A stretch of DNA of 64,000 nt from Tragulus kanchil (taxonomy: Eukaryota; Chordata; Mammalia; Artiodactyla; Tragulidae): contig JAIOJX010000026.1 of NCBI GenBank assembly GCA_022376925.1, positions 197,446,400 through 197,510,399 of the forward strand. The letters run 5' to 3'. The position numbers and the translations under genes were made by a program. The stretch's first letter is position 1. Every line of letters starts with the position of its first letter. Shown here piece after piece: positions 47,137 to 56,720 of the stretch. The notes below the pieces were generated by a model. The model ran no database searches. It was not told where the DNA came from and worked only from the letters and a program-made list of their open reading frames with translations.

Positions 47137-47153
47137 AAAAGAATGATACAGCC
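47137..47153 (+). repeat. Right target-site duplication of the KCNAB3 retrocopy
   Basis: Exact 17-bp match to 44535-44551, immediately after the A tail and abutting a CHR SINE head. A further copy at 48235-48251 comes from duplication pair 18, not from a second insertion. Confidence 0.95.
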
Positions 47154-48249
47154 GGCTTCCCTGGTAGCTCAGTGGTGAAGAGTTCCCCTGCCAATGCAGA
47201 AGATACAGGTTTGATCCCTGATCCGGGAAGATCCCACATGCAGCAGCTAAGCCCATGTCCACAACGGCTCCTGTAGCTGGGTGAGGTTCCCCTGCCATGC
47301 AAGATCAGGAACCCAAACCTGGACCCGGGCCACCCTCCAGAACTGTGTCCCCGCCTCCGCCTCCCTCCCGCGCCGGATCCCTCCACGCAGCGGCCCGAGC
47401 CAGGGCGGCCCCGCCCACTAACGAGTTCCGGCTCGAGTAGCAAAGCATGAACAAAGCCATATCCTTCCGCAGTGGGGCTTGAGAGGAAAAGTAGTCCGCT
47501 GCCCACTTCTGCGTCGTCCTAGGCCTTCCTGCTAATCCTGGGCATGTGCTACTGGGCCTACCCCTCTCTGCCACTTTGGTTTCTCTCCCTTCTCTCGTCC
47601 CCTAATCGCTGAGGTCCGGGGCGGGGAAAAAAAGGCAGATATAAGACCCATGCAGAGTACCTCAAAAGTGGCCCATGAAATATCGTCAAGGAATTGTGAG
47701 TTCTAGTAAGAAGTGGGTTGCGGTGTCATCTGGCACAAAGGAAATGGGACTCTTACATTCATTTTACAAAGGAAACCAGGCTGGTCCTGGCAGGAAGTGA
47801 ATAATGACCTTTGGGAAACCGGGACCCTGCCTCAACTGGGAGGTGGAGGAAGGCTTGAAACCAGAACTCATGCTGATATTTGTTCTTGCCGAGAAGGCAG
47901 GCTGGGAGTGCAGTAGCAAAGTACTGATGAGTGACATTTGATGGCCGGCCTATAGAGTGTCCTGGCGACAGTGGCCGAGGGAGACCTTGGAAAGTACATT
48001 AGGCCGCGATTTGCTGGAAACAGTGACAGTCTTTCGGTCACGGCAAGGAAATGGGGCTGACATAATAAATTCGGGGATAAACTTTTGAGCCTTGAGCAGG
48101 ACTTCCTACCTGGCCAAGGAGAACCATAGTCTTCCTCCTGACAATAATCTTAAAGCAATAATGATGGCCCCTCTTGTGTAAGACTTCCCAGGGAACTGTA
48201 AATAAAATCTCAGCTTGATCATCAAAAAAAGAAAAAAAGAATGATACAG

Positions 48250-48525
48250 CCGGCTTCCCTGGTAGCTCAGTGGTGAAGAGTTCCCCTGCCAATGCAGAAG
48301 ATACAGGTTTGATCCCTGATCCGGGAAGATCCCACATGCCGCGGAGCAGCTAAGCCCATGTGCCACAACTATTGAGGCCCCTGTGCCCTGGAGCTCGAGT
48401 TCCACAACAGGAGGTCACGGCAACAAGAAGTCTGCTCACCTCAACTAGAGAGTAGCCCCCACTCCCTGCAACTAGAGAAGAGCCTGTGGCAGCAGTGAAA
48501 ACTCAGAATAGTCAAATAAATAAAT
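48250..48525 (+). repeat. Standard CHR SINE (complete)
   Basis: 'cggcttccctggtagctcag', 'ggtttgatccctgatccggg', 'ccgcggagcagctaagccca', 'gtgccacaactattgaggcc', 'agtagcccccactccctgca', then (AAAT)n. This is the classical CHR body and contrasts with the variant family elsewhere. Its head is also present truncated at 47152-47265. Confidence 0.92.
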
Positions 48526-48564
48526 AAATAACATTTACAAAGAAAAGAAAAAGACACACCTGTT

Positions 48565-49015
48565 GAGGACAACAGGAAAATTGGCTAGAAGCTACTAGGC
48601 CCAAGATGATGGAAGACTACACATGCGGTAGACCTGGAGCCTTATTACACACTCATTGTAATACATTAGCATGCTGCATGACACACCAACAAGCACCATG
48701 AAAGTTACAAGGCTGACCATAAGACAAAAAATGGACAATGCCTTAATTCCTGGAAATCTCTACCCATTCTCCAAGATAGAGTATTCCTCTCTCTCAGTAG
48801 CCTATGAAATTATCCAACCCATAAAAACAATTAATAACCACTCCTGCACTCTGGGGCTGCTCTCACCTTCTGAGATGGGCCCCATTCTGACTACGGAATG
48901 TCTGTGTCTCTAAGTAAACTTGCTTTCACTTTACTCTGAATCGCTCTTGAAGTCTTTCCTGTGTGACCCTGTTGCAGGGAGGAAGGATGTTCTGACCCCA
49001 CGACTGTTTCAAAGA
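48565..49015 (+). mobile_element. Solo ERV LTR-like segment (class I type)
   Basis: 'ctgctctcaccttctgagat' followed by 'ctctaagtaaacttgctttc' and 'actttactctgaatcgctct' is the R/U5-type layout of gammaretrovirus-like LTRs: the CTTCTGAGATGG word, then an AATAAA-like signal (degraded to AGTAAA). No internal viral genes are seen. Edges are approximate and the family is not named. Confidence 0.5.
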
Positions 49016-49024
49016 CTTGCTTCT

Positions 49025-49440
49025 CATTGCTTTTGTTATTATAATCAAACAGACTGGTTTGCATCAAAGAATCCTGCGGATAGGCCTGACTGTTAAACCA
49101 AACTGCTTTTGTTCAGAACCTAGTCCACCTGTGGATGGCAGGAAGGGAGAAATTAACATGTCCCCTGCCTAAGGCTTCCCATTCTAGGAGATGTTTACAA
49201 GATTAATGACCTTTTTTTTGCTTTGCTTCCTCACCTCCCCCCATGTCTGATCCATAAAAGAACCTGGCATCCAACTCTCAAAAAAGATGGTTATTTTGAG
49301 GCGCTAGCTTGCCATTTCCTCAGTCAGCCGCTTTCCGAATAAAGTCGTTTCCTTGCCTCAGCACTTCATCTCTTGGATTCATTGGCCTGTTGTGTGGCAA
49401 GCAGAGCAAGCTTGGACTCTTAACAAAGCCAGGGACCCTC
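49025..49440 (+). mobile_element. Second solo LTR-like segment
   Basis: 'gtctgatccataaaagaacc' (TATA-like), 'ccgaataaagtcgtttcctt' (polyadenylation signal) and 'ggcaagcagagcaagcttgg' follow the layout of a ruminant ERV LTR. It sits directly downstream of the previous LTR without an internal region. Boundaries approximate; no gag, pol or env sequence adjacent. Confidence 0.5.
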
Positions 49441-50001
49441 ACTTGATGGCATCACAGGAACTCGCCCAAGACCTGGGACAGGATCATCCTCTGGAACCCA
49501 ATTTTCCTACTATAGAATTAGTTATTGGTAAGTTTTCTTCTTCTCCCCCAACTCCCTCTTTTTATTCATTTCTCAATATCTGTAATAAGGCCAATGTGGA
49601 GTTTTCCCCACGTCACTCACAGTTTAATAATTTCAATTATAATCACACATTTCTTACAGTGTGTGACTTCATTACAAGATAGAAGTCCTGGGACTTGGTT
49701 CTCAGGGGTCAAAGTTGCTGCCTCTCTCACCTGCTCCCACTTCCCACTGACGTTCCCTGCCTCCATGAGCTGTAGCAGTGCTTTCTCATCCTGTGCCCAC
49801 CTTCTGCCCCCCAGCAGTTGCTTTCTTTGATCTGTCCATGTATCTCATGCCTGGAGTAGGGTTTGAGACAGCAGCAGTCTGTTCAGTGGGGTGCTGGTAG
49901 TGGGTATGGATGTCTACAAGGTGGTGCTGTGGGGCACTGTGGGAGTCCTGGGCCCCAGTGCCGTGCTGGTTGGAGAAGCTGCATTAAGAACAAAGGTTGG
50001 G
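49441..50001. other. Unassigned single-copy stretch
   Basis: Possibly includes leftover LTR-adjacent sequence near 49440-49520. The rest is pyrimidine-rich non-coding DNA. Open frames at 49353-49682 and 49525-49830 resemble no protein I know. Confidence 0.4.
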
Positions 50002-50127
50002 GGCTTCCCTGGTGGTCCAGTGGTTAAGACTCCATGTTCCCAATGCAGGGGACCCAGGTTCGTTCCCTGGTCAAGGAACTAGATCCCACATACCACGAGC
50101 ACAGCCAAATAGATACTAATTAAAAAA
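50002..50127 (+). repeat. Short CHR/BTALU-type SINE
   Basis: 'gggcttccctggtggtccag', 'tggttaagactccatgttcc', 'ggttcgttccctggtcaagg', 'aactagatcccacatacca', then an A-run. The left flank 'acaaaggttggg' is nearly repeated after the A-run ('ccaaaggttggg'), suggesting a target-site duplication. Confidence 0.88.
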
Positions 50128-50143
50128 AAAATCCCAAAGGTTG

Positions 50144-50265
50144 GGATGTCCCTGACAGTCCAGTGGTTAAGACTGGAGAGGGCATGGGTTCTGTTCCTGG
50201 TAGGGGGACTGGGATCCTGCATGCTCTGGAGTGTGGCCAAAAAAATAGGAAAAAAAAAAAAAGAG
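50144..50265 (+). repeat. Short CHR/BTALU-type SINE, diverged
   Basis: 'gggatgtccctgacagtcca', 'gtggttaagactggagaggg', 'gttctgttcctggtaggggg', 'tggagtgtggccaaaaaaat', then an A-run. Followed by 'gcaaagcttggggg', again similar to the 'caaaggttggg' flank. Two insertions thus appear to share one target. Confidence 0.75.
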
Positions 50266-50734
50266 CAAAGCTTGGGGGCACTCTTTGAGGGAGAGGCTCC
50301 CTGAAAACCCTATTGCAGATTCTGGCTCCTCTTATCTGGAGGCTGGAAGGATAGGGCCTGATTTTGCATTTGAAAATGTCTTTATTACAAAAGCAGTTTT
50401 TCACTTCAGGGATAGCTGCAGGTAAAATGTTAAATGCTCATCTAGTATCTGGTTTCAACCTCTGGAAATATTTTCTGTGAGAACGCAACATTTTGTCCCA
50501 GTTAGATTGAAAAGGCTCAAAAAGTGCAAATACTTGTATAATAAAACCAAAAAGAAAATCAGGCGAAATATATCAAAGTATTTTCCTCTGAGTGGTAAAG
50601 AAAGAAAGGAGATGAAGGAAGGTTGGGAGATGGAGAGAAGGAGGGAAGGAGTGTGTTTTATTTTACATAACTGAGACCAGACTCAGAATACCTATATAGT
50701 TTTTTTTATATACATATACTATTCTGTTTGTTTG

Positions 50735-50979
50735 GCCACTTTTATTGGTCTTCCATCATTCATCTTTGTTCTTTGGCCTGTGCAGGCCTCCCATTGCAGT
50801 GGCCTCTCTCACTGTAGAACACCGGCTCTGGGCACATGCGCTCCAGAGCGCTGGCTAGGTAGTTGGACACACCGGTCAAGCTGCTCCTTGGCACGTGGGA
50901 TCTTCCCAGGCCAGGGATCAAACTGGCGCCCCTTGCACTGCAAGGTGGTGTCTTTACCCAACGGACCACCACGAAAGCC
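50735..50979 (-). repeat. CHR-variant SINE, outer left copy
   Basis: 'ggccacttttattggtcttc', 'ggcctcccattgcagtggcc', 'ggtagttggacacaccggtc', 'acccaacggaccaccacgaa'. More diverged than its neighbours. Flanked by 'agaatacctatatagttttt' on both sides. Confidence 0.9.
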
Positions 50980-51000
50980 CAGAATACCTATATAGTTTTT

Positions 51001-51292
51001 GGGAGTGGGGTGCGGGGGGGAGGGAGGGGGGTGGGCGGGCCACTTCTATTGGTCTTTCATTTATCTATTTTCATCCATCTTTGTTCTTTGGCCCGTGTGG
51101 GCCTCCCATCGCGGTGGCCTCTGTTGTCGCAGAGCACCGGCTCCGGGCGCATGCGCTCCAGAGCTCTGGCTCAGTAATTGGACACATAGGTCCAGCTGCT
51201 CCGTGTCACGTGGGATCTTCCCAGGCCAGGGATCAAACTGGCGCCTTGCACTGCAAGGTGGTGTCTTTACCCAACGGACCACCACGAAAGCC
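51001..51292 (-). repeat. CHR-variant SINE, hybrid middle copy
   Basis: Left part as in 51314-51608, right end as in 50735-50979. It also lacks four bases in 'ggcgccttgcactg', where both parents have 'ggcgccccttgcactg'. Confidence 0.9.
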
Positions 51293-51313
51293 CAGAATAC
51301 CTATATAGTTTTT

Positions 51314-51608
51314 GGGAGTGGGGTGGGGGTGGGAGGGAGGGGGGTGGGCGGGCCACTTCTATTGGTCTTTCATTTCTCTATTTTTATCCATCTTTGTTCT
51401 TTGGCCCGTGTGGGCCTCCCATCGCGGTGGCCTCTGTTGTCGCAGAGCACCGGCTCCGGGCGCATGCGCTCCAGAGCTCTGGCTCAGTAATTGGACACAT
51501 CGGTCCAGCTGCTCCGTGTCACGTGGGATCTTCCCAGACCAGGGATCGAACCGGCGCCCCTTGCACTGCAAGGCGGTGTCCTTACCCACTGGACCACCAG
51601 GGAAGCCC
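51314..51608 (-). repeat. CHR-variant SINE, outer right copy
   Basis: 'ggccacttctattggtcttt', 'ggcctcccatcgcggtggcc', 'cacatcggtccagctgctcc' and a canonical end 'ggaccaccagggaagccccc'. Close to the apparent family consensus, so likely young. Confidence 0.92.
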
Positions 51609-51610
51609 CC

Positions 51611-52108
51611 TATATAGTTTTATACACTCCTTTCTACCTAGTATTACCGAATTAATTTCCGCAAGGCTTTAAAAAATCTCTCTTGAGGCAGTTTTTAAAG
51701 AACCATTAAGTAACTCACACAATGAAGGAACAACCACTTAAAAACCAGCCTCCTAGAACTTTATGATTCTGAAAAAACTCCAGGCTTGGAAGCAGCAGGC
51801 TCTGAACAACAACAACAAAGTTCCCAGAGCACTCAAAGGTAAATAAACATATAAGAAGTGGAAAAAAACAACAACCCAATTATGCCTTTACGTTGTGATT
51901 TTGATCTTTTGCTGTACCCAGCAAAAGGCATGGTGTAATTGATTCCATTTCCACCTGCAAACCTCAGGGAAGGAGTATGGAAGCCAAGTGTCTAGTAACC
52001 CATTTGTGTCAGTCAAGCATGGAGGTCCCAGGCTAAAACAGAATTTAAATTTGATAATGTAGCAAATCTGAATTGCAGACCAGAAACTGAACTCTGTGAT
52101 TTTAGCTT
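51611..52108. other. Unassigned single-copy stretch
   Basis: Non-coding, A-rich in parts ('gaacaacaacaacaaag'). No repeat recognised. Confidence 0.4.
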
Positions 52109-54309
52109 CTATTTCTCCTGGCAAGGAACATTGGCTGTTGAACCTCAAAAGCTAGTAATTTAGTATTTTCCTCCTTTGCACTCTGTAGATCATCCCTTCC
52201 TTTGAGGCATGGAGATGAGGTGCACTGGGTTTGAGGAATGGAGATGGGGGACCATAGCCCCTCGATTGATCTACCAAGTATCCCACCATAGGAACAATTA
52301 ACACTTTTGTGATGACCAGCATATCTGTCTTTTTTGCCAGTTTCAAGGTTCAGCGTATGTGCTGTGGCAGAGCACAATCAGGCTTCTAGTGGGTCTGATG
52401 AAGCTGTAACACGGGGTGGCAAGGCTATGTGCCAGAATTTGCTATGCAAATTCGTAGGCCATGAATGCTGACATGGCCCTTCTCAAGCCTAATAGTGCAA
52501 AGGGTCCTTCTTCGGCGCTCCTTCTGATGCTTGTAAAATTTCATTTTCCTGGCATTATGTGGTGCTGAGTACAACTGAGTTTGAGAATGTACATTGTATA
52601 TTTTCAATAAATACAATTTCAAAACTCGCATGTATTTGGTCACATCAAACCTATTGTCAGCCATCTGTAAAGCTTATTCTAATGAAGTGGGATTAGTATA
52701 AACAAGCAATTTAACAATTTCTCCTTTCACAGCCTACCTCACTGTTAAAAACGAGCCAGGTCATTGTTTCAGAATGTGACCTCTTCATTGCAGCCCATGG
52801 GAAAGTCAATGTATTGTAAGGGATTTGGTGGGCATTTAAGTCTTATTTGCCAGGATACTCTTTAAAAATATTTATTTATTTATTTATTTTCTCTTTTATT
52901 TATTTATTTTTTAAAACCTTTATTTTACTTTTAACTTTTACAGAGTTTTGTTGTTTACAGATATATATGTTCCCAGATTAGTCATATGTATATCCCCCCC
53001 TTCCCACCCCTCCAGACCGTCACACAGCACCCCTGCAGGATCCCCTTTTCTCACAGAGCAATGACTAGAGCTATTTCCTTCACTTATGATAGTACAGGCC
53101 TTCATGCTACTTCCTTTACGCCTCCCACCCTCTGTTCCTTCCCCACAATGTCCATATGTCCACTGTCCATGTCTGTCTTTGTCCTTCACTGCGTGTGACA
53201 TTGAGATCATTTAGCCTATTTCTCCTGGCAAGGAACATTGGCTGTTGAACCTCAAAAGCTAGTAATTTAGTATTTTCCTCCTTTGCACTCTGTAGATCAT
53301 CCCTTCCTTTGAGGCATGGAGATGAGGTGCACTGGGTTTGAGGAATGGAGATGGGGGACCATAGCCCCTCGATTGATCTACCAAGTATCCCACCATAGGA
53401 ACAATTAACGCTTTTGTGATGACCAGCATATCTGTCTTTTTTGCCAGTTTCAAGGTTCAGCGTATGTGCTGTGGCAGAGCACAATCAGGCTTCTAGTGGG
53501 TCTGATGAAGCTGTAACACGGGGTGGCAAGGCTATGTGCCAGAATTTGCTATGCAAATTCGTAGGCCATGAATGCTGACATGGCCCTTCTCAAGCCTAAT
53601 AGTGCAAAGGGTCCTTCTTCGGCGCTCCTTCTGATGCTTGTAAAATTTCATTTTCCTGGCATTATGTGGTGCTGAGTACAACTGAGTTTGAGAATGTACA
53701 TTGTGTATTTTCAATAAATACAATTTCAAAACTCGCATGTATTTGGTCACATCAAACCTATTGTCAGCCATCTGTAAAGCTTATTCTAATGAAGTGGGAT
53801 TAGTATAAACGAGCAATTTAACAATTTCTCCTTTCACAGCCTACCTCACTGTTAAAAACGAGCCAGGTCATTGTTTCAGAATGTGACCTCTTCATTGCAG
53901 CCCATGGGAAAGTCAATGTATTGTAAGGGATTTGGTGGGCATTTAAGTCTTATTTGCCAGGATACTCTTTAAAAATATTTATTTATTTATTTATTTTCTC
54001 TTTTATTTATTTATTTTTTAAAACCTTTATTTTACTTTTAAGTTTTACAGAGTTTTGTTGTTTACAGATATATATGTTCCCAGATTAGTCATATGTATAT
54101 CCCCCCCTTCCCACCCCTCCAGACCGTCACACAGCACCCCTGCAGGATCCCCTTTTCTCACAGAGCAATGACTAGAGCTATTTTCTTCACTTATGATAGT
54201 ACAGGCCTTCATGCTACTTCCTTTACGCCTCCCACCCTCTGTTCCTTCCCCACAATGTCCATATGTCCACTGTCCATGTCTGTCTTTCTGTCGCTTCACT
54301 GCGTGTGCC
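52109..54309. repeat. Tandem ~1.11-kb duplication, pair 19
   Basis: 52109-53198 recurs at 53216-54309 (offset 1107) with a handful of substitutions (for example 52310 a/53417 g and 52605 a/53712 g). The right edge of the left copy cuts an L1 3'UTR that continues only in the right copy. Filler is 53199-53215. Confidence 0.95.
52870..53198 (-). repeat. L1 3'UTR, first copy (cut by junction)
   Basis: After a (TTTA)n block, 'gagttttgttgtttacagat', 'ccagattagtcatatgtata' and 'cagagcaatgactagagcta' read as L1 3'UTR on the minus strand. The element is complete only in the second copy, 53977-55235. Confidence 0.75.
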
Positions 54310-55235
54310 ATCATCACCATCCTACTAGATTCCATATATATGTGTTAATATACTGTATTTGTCCTTCTCTTTCTGACTGACTTCACTTTTGATGATACGT
54401 TCTAGATCCAGCCACCTCATTAGGGCTGATTCTTCTGCATTTCTCTTTACAGCTGTGTAGTATTCCATTGTATACGTGTACCAGAGCTTTTGGATCCATT
54501 CGTTCGTTGATGGACATCTAGGTTGCTTCCATGTTCTAGCTATTGTATAGAGAGCTGCAATGAACATTGGGGTACAGGTTCTTCTTTCAGTTTTGATTTC
54601 GTCAGGGTATAAGCCTAAGAGTGGGATTGCTGGGTCGTATGGTGCTTCTATTTTTATTTTTTTAAGAAATCTCCAGGCTGTCTTCCATAGAGGCTGTATC
54701 AATTGACATCCCCACCAGCAATGCAGGAATGTTCCCTTTTCAGCCTCTCCAGCATTTATTGTCTGTCGATTTGTGGATGATGGCCATTCTGACGGGTGTG
54801 AGGTGATATCTCATTGTAGTTTTGATTTGCATTTCTCTAATTATAAGTGAAGTTGAGCATCGTTTCATGTACTTTTGGGCCATCTGTATGTCGTCTTTGG
54901 AGAGGTGTCTGTTTAGGTCCTTTTCCCATTTTTTGATTGGGTTGTTCATTTTTCCGGTGCTGAGTTGTCTGAGTTGCTTGTAGATTTTGGAGATGAATTC
55001 TTTGTCTGTTGTTTCATTTGCTATGATTTTCTCCCATTATGTGGGCTGTCTGTTCAGCTTTTTTGTGATTTCTTTTGCTGCACAAAAGCTTTTAAGTTTC
55101 ATGAGGTCCCACATGTTCATTTGTCTTTTTAGTTCCGCTATTCTAGTAGGTGAGTCAGAGAAGATCTTGCTTTGATTTATGTCCTTGAGGGTTTTGCCTA
55201 TATTCTCCTTTAAGAGTTTGATGGTTTCTGGTCTT
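53977..55235 (-). repeat. L1 3' end with ORF2 C-terminus
   Basis: The minus strand encodes the L1 ORF2 C-terminal region in broken frames. 54740-54949 contains '[19 protein letters not shown]' and '[19 protein letters not shown]'. 54325-54702 contains 'APYDPAIPLLGLYPDE' and 'TYTMEYYTAVKRN'. The two frames do not join without a shift, so the ORF is dead. 3'UTR and a (TTTA)n-rich terminus lie at the low-coordinate end. Confidence 0.92.
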
Positions 55236-55237
55236 AC

Positions 55238-55560
55238 ATAAAAATATTTCTTTATTTTTAATTGATTGATGATTGCCTTACAATATCAGTTTGATTTCTG
55301 TCATACATCAACAGGAGTTAAACATAGGTGTACATGTGTCCCCGCCCTCTTGAATCTCCTTCCCTCTCTTCCCCATTCCCATGCCTCTAGGTTAATATAG
55401 AGCCAGAGTTTGAGTTCCCTGAGTCATACAGCAAATTCCCACTGGCTATCAATTTACATATGTTAGTGTGTCTGTATCCACGCTACTCTCTCCATTTATC
55501 TCACCCAGTTCCTCTTCTCCCCCAGAGGATAAAATCTGTAATACATGTACTAACATTTTT
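55238..55560 (-). repeat. Ruminant L1 3'UTR fragment (separate insertion)
   Basis: 'gattgatgattgccttacaa', 'catcaacaggagttaaacat', 'gagttccctgagtcatacag', 'caaattcccactggctatca' match the same L1 3'UTR type as 41884-42085. It abuts the ORF2 fragment above, apparently inserted into it. Confidence 0.85.
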
Positions 55561-55589
55561 TTCAAAGCCACTTCGAAGGTGATAGGGAC

Positions 55590-56000
55590 AGAGTAGAATA
55601 GGTAGGTGGTTGTAGAGTCCTAGTAGGGGACGGTAGGTAGAAGGGTGAAACCTAAGAAAGGTTGGGAGACCAGTGAGTTGATAACTCAGGAGGGCTGCTC
55701 CTTGTTCAGTAAAACAGGTTTGACTAGGTATAAACAGCTGATGAAGGAGGAGCTGGCGAAGAAGGAACTAATGATATATGCCTTGCATCTGTGTCTACTT
55801 GAGGTGGGTGGTCTTCTACCATCCTATATATATGGCTGCACACTCAATCGAAGGGAGAGCAGAGCAGAGCTTCCCTGCGTGCCCACTTGCACCTCTTACA
55901 AGTACCCTAATAAATCCTCTTCTTGTCTATCACTCAGCTTCTCGCTGAATTCCTTCTGCGTTGAGGCAGGAAGAACCTGAGCCTCGGTGGGTCCAGACGT
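55590..56000 (+). mobile_element. LTR-like segment with TATA and AATAAA signals
   Basis: 'ctatatatatggctgcacac' (TATA-like, about 55823-55842), 'accctaataaatcctcttct' (polyadenylation signal, about 55904-55923) and 'ctcgctgaattccttctgcg' then 'aagaacctgagcctcggtgg' match the end of class I ruminant LTRs. The right part is repeated from 57056 by pair 20. No viral coding region is recognised. Confidence 0.55.
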
Positions 56001-56024
56001 TGGGTGAGTGCTGGATTAAGTCTT

Positions 56025-56245
56025 GGCCGCGTGGGTTCAAGTCCCAGACAGGGTTTTGGCTGGGGTTAAGTCTTAGCCATGAGTCCCAAACTGGTTTTGG
56101 TTAGGTTCAAGTCCCAGTCACGTGGGTTCAAGTCTCAAACAGAGTTTTGGCTGGAGTTCAAGCTCCAGCCACGTGGGTTCAAGTCCCAAGCAGGGTTCAA
56201 TCAGGTCTGGGCCCTGGGTTTAAGTCTCAATCGAGGTAAAATCCT
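56025..56245 (+). repeat. Degenerate minisatellite of ~50-60-bp units downstream of the LTR
   Basis: The motif 'gggttcaagtcccag' or a close variant recurs about six times with spacers such as 'ttttggctgg'. Translation shows the period as repeated 'FKSQ'. The position just after an LTR suggests ERV leader sequence that expanded. The word resembles a tRNA T-arm, but no tRNA fold is present. Second copy at 57142-57362. Confidence 0.6.
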
Positions 56246-56429
56246 TTCAGAGGGACTTGTTTGGTGTGAACTCTTGTCATGTATTTAGAGTATCCTGTGC
56301 TAACTTGTGATGAATTTGGAGGCTTGAACGTGTTAAACTGTCAGATTCTCGTGCAGAATATATAAAAAAATTATTATCTAAAGGTTTATTTTTTGAAGCT
56401 GTAAGATTCATCCATGGGAAAAGTCTCAG

Positions 56430-56720
56430 ACATTACAAATGACTATTAACCCCTTGTCTGATATATCATTTGCAAATATTTTCTCTCATGCTGTAGGTTG
56501 CTTTTTCATTTTGTTGATGGGTTCCTTAGCCGTGCAGAAACTTTTTAGTTTGCTATAGCTCCCCTTATTTTTGTTTATGTTGCCTTTGTTTTTGGTGTCA
56601 AATTCTCTATTTATATTTGATTCAAATATCACTTCCAGTTTTATCACTTTTTGTTTCTTTGCTGCAATTTTATCTCTGTTGGCCAGTTCCTTTCTTCAAG
56701 TACCCATTTTTCTAACAATC
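56430..56720 (-). repeat. Ancient L1 ORF2 fragment
   Basis: 'aaccccttgtctgatatatc', 'atttgcaaatattttctctc' and 'gggttccttagccgtgcaga' are the antisense of the L1 ORF2 3' half (words seen in many old L1s). Second copy at 57547-57837. Confidence 0.8.

Larger units (their letters stand above)
46207..48383. repeat. Tandem ~1.10-kb duplication, pair 18 (KCNAB3 3'UTR to CHR SINE)
   Basis: 46207-47265 recurs at 47307-48370 (offset 1100 falling to 1098). The unit holds almost the whole retrocopy 3'UTR, its A tail, the right target-site duplication and the start of a CHR SINE. Around the junction (47266-47306) and at 46217/47317 the text is corrupted. In the left copy the SINE stops inside the junction; only the right copy continues to its natural end. 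Confidence 0.95.
50684..51610 (-). repeat. Three-unit SINE tandem with a hybrid middle copy
   Basis: Three CHR-variant SINEs (50735-50979, 51001-51292, 51314-51608) are separated by 'cagaatacctatatag' words at 50684, 50980 and 51293. A shorter 'cctatatagtttt' follows at 51609. The middle copy equals the third on its left side ('gctccgtgtcacgtgggatc') and the first on its right ('acccaacggaccaccacgaa'). The switch falls within 51208-51226. This is what recombination between the outer two would give. Confidence 0.85.

Noticed and set aside
54325..54949. Protein-coding gene with L1-like C-terminus
   Set aside because: Minus-strand frames are adjacent but out of register, with 3'UTR and an A/T-rich terminus following; it is a dead L1 ORF2 fragment.
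55590..56288. Intact endogenous retrovirus
   Set aside because: Only LTR-type signals and a leader-like repeat are visible; no gag, pol or env reading frames follow.
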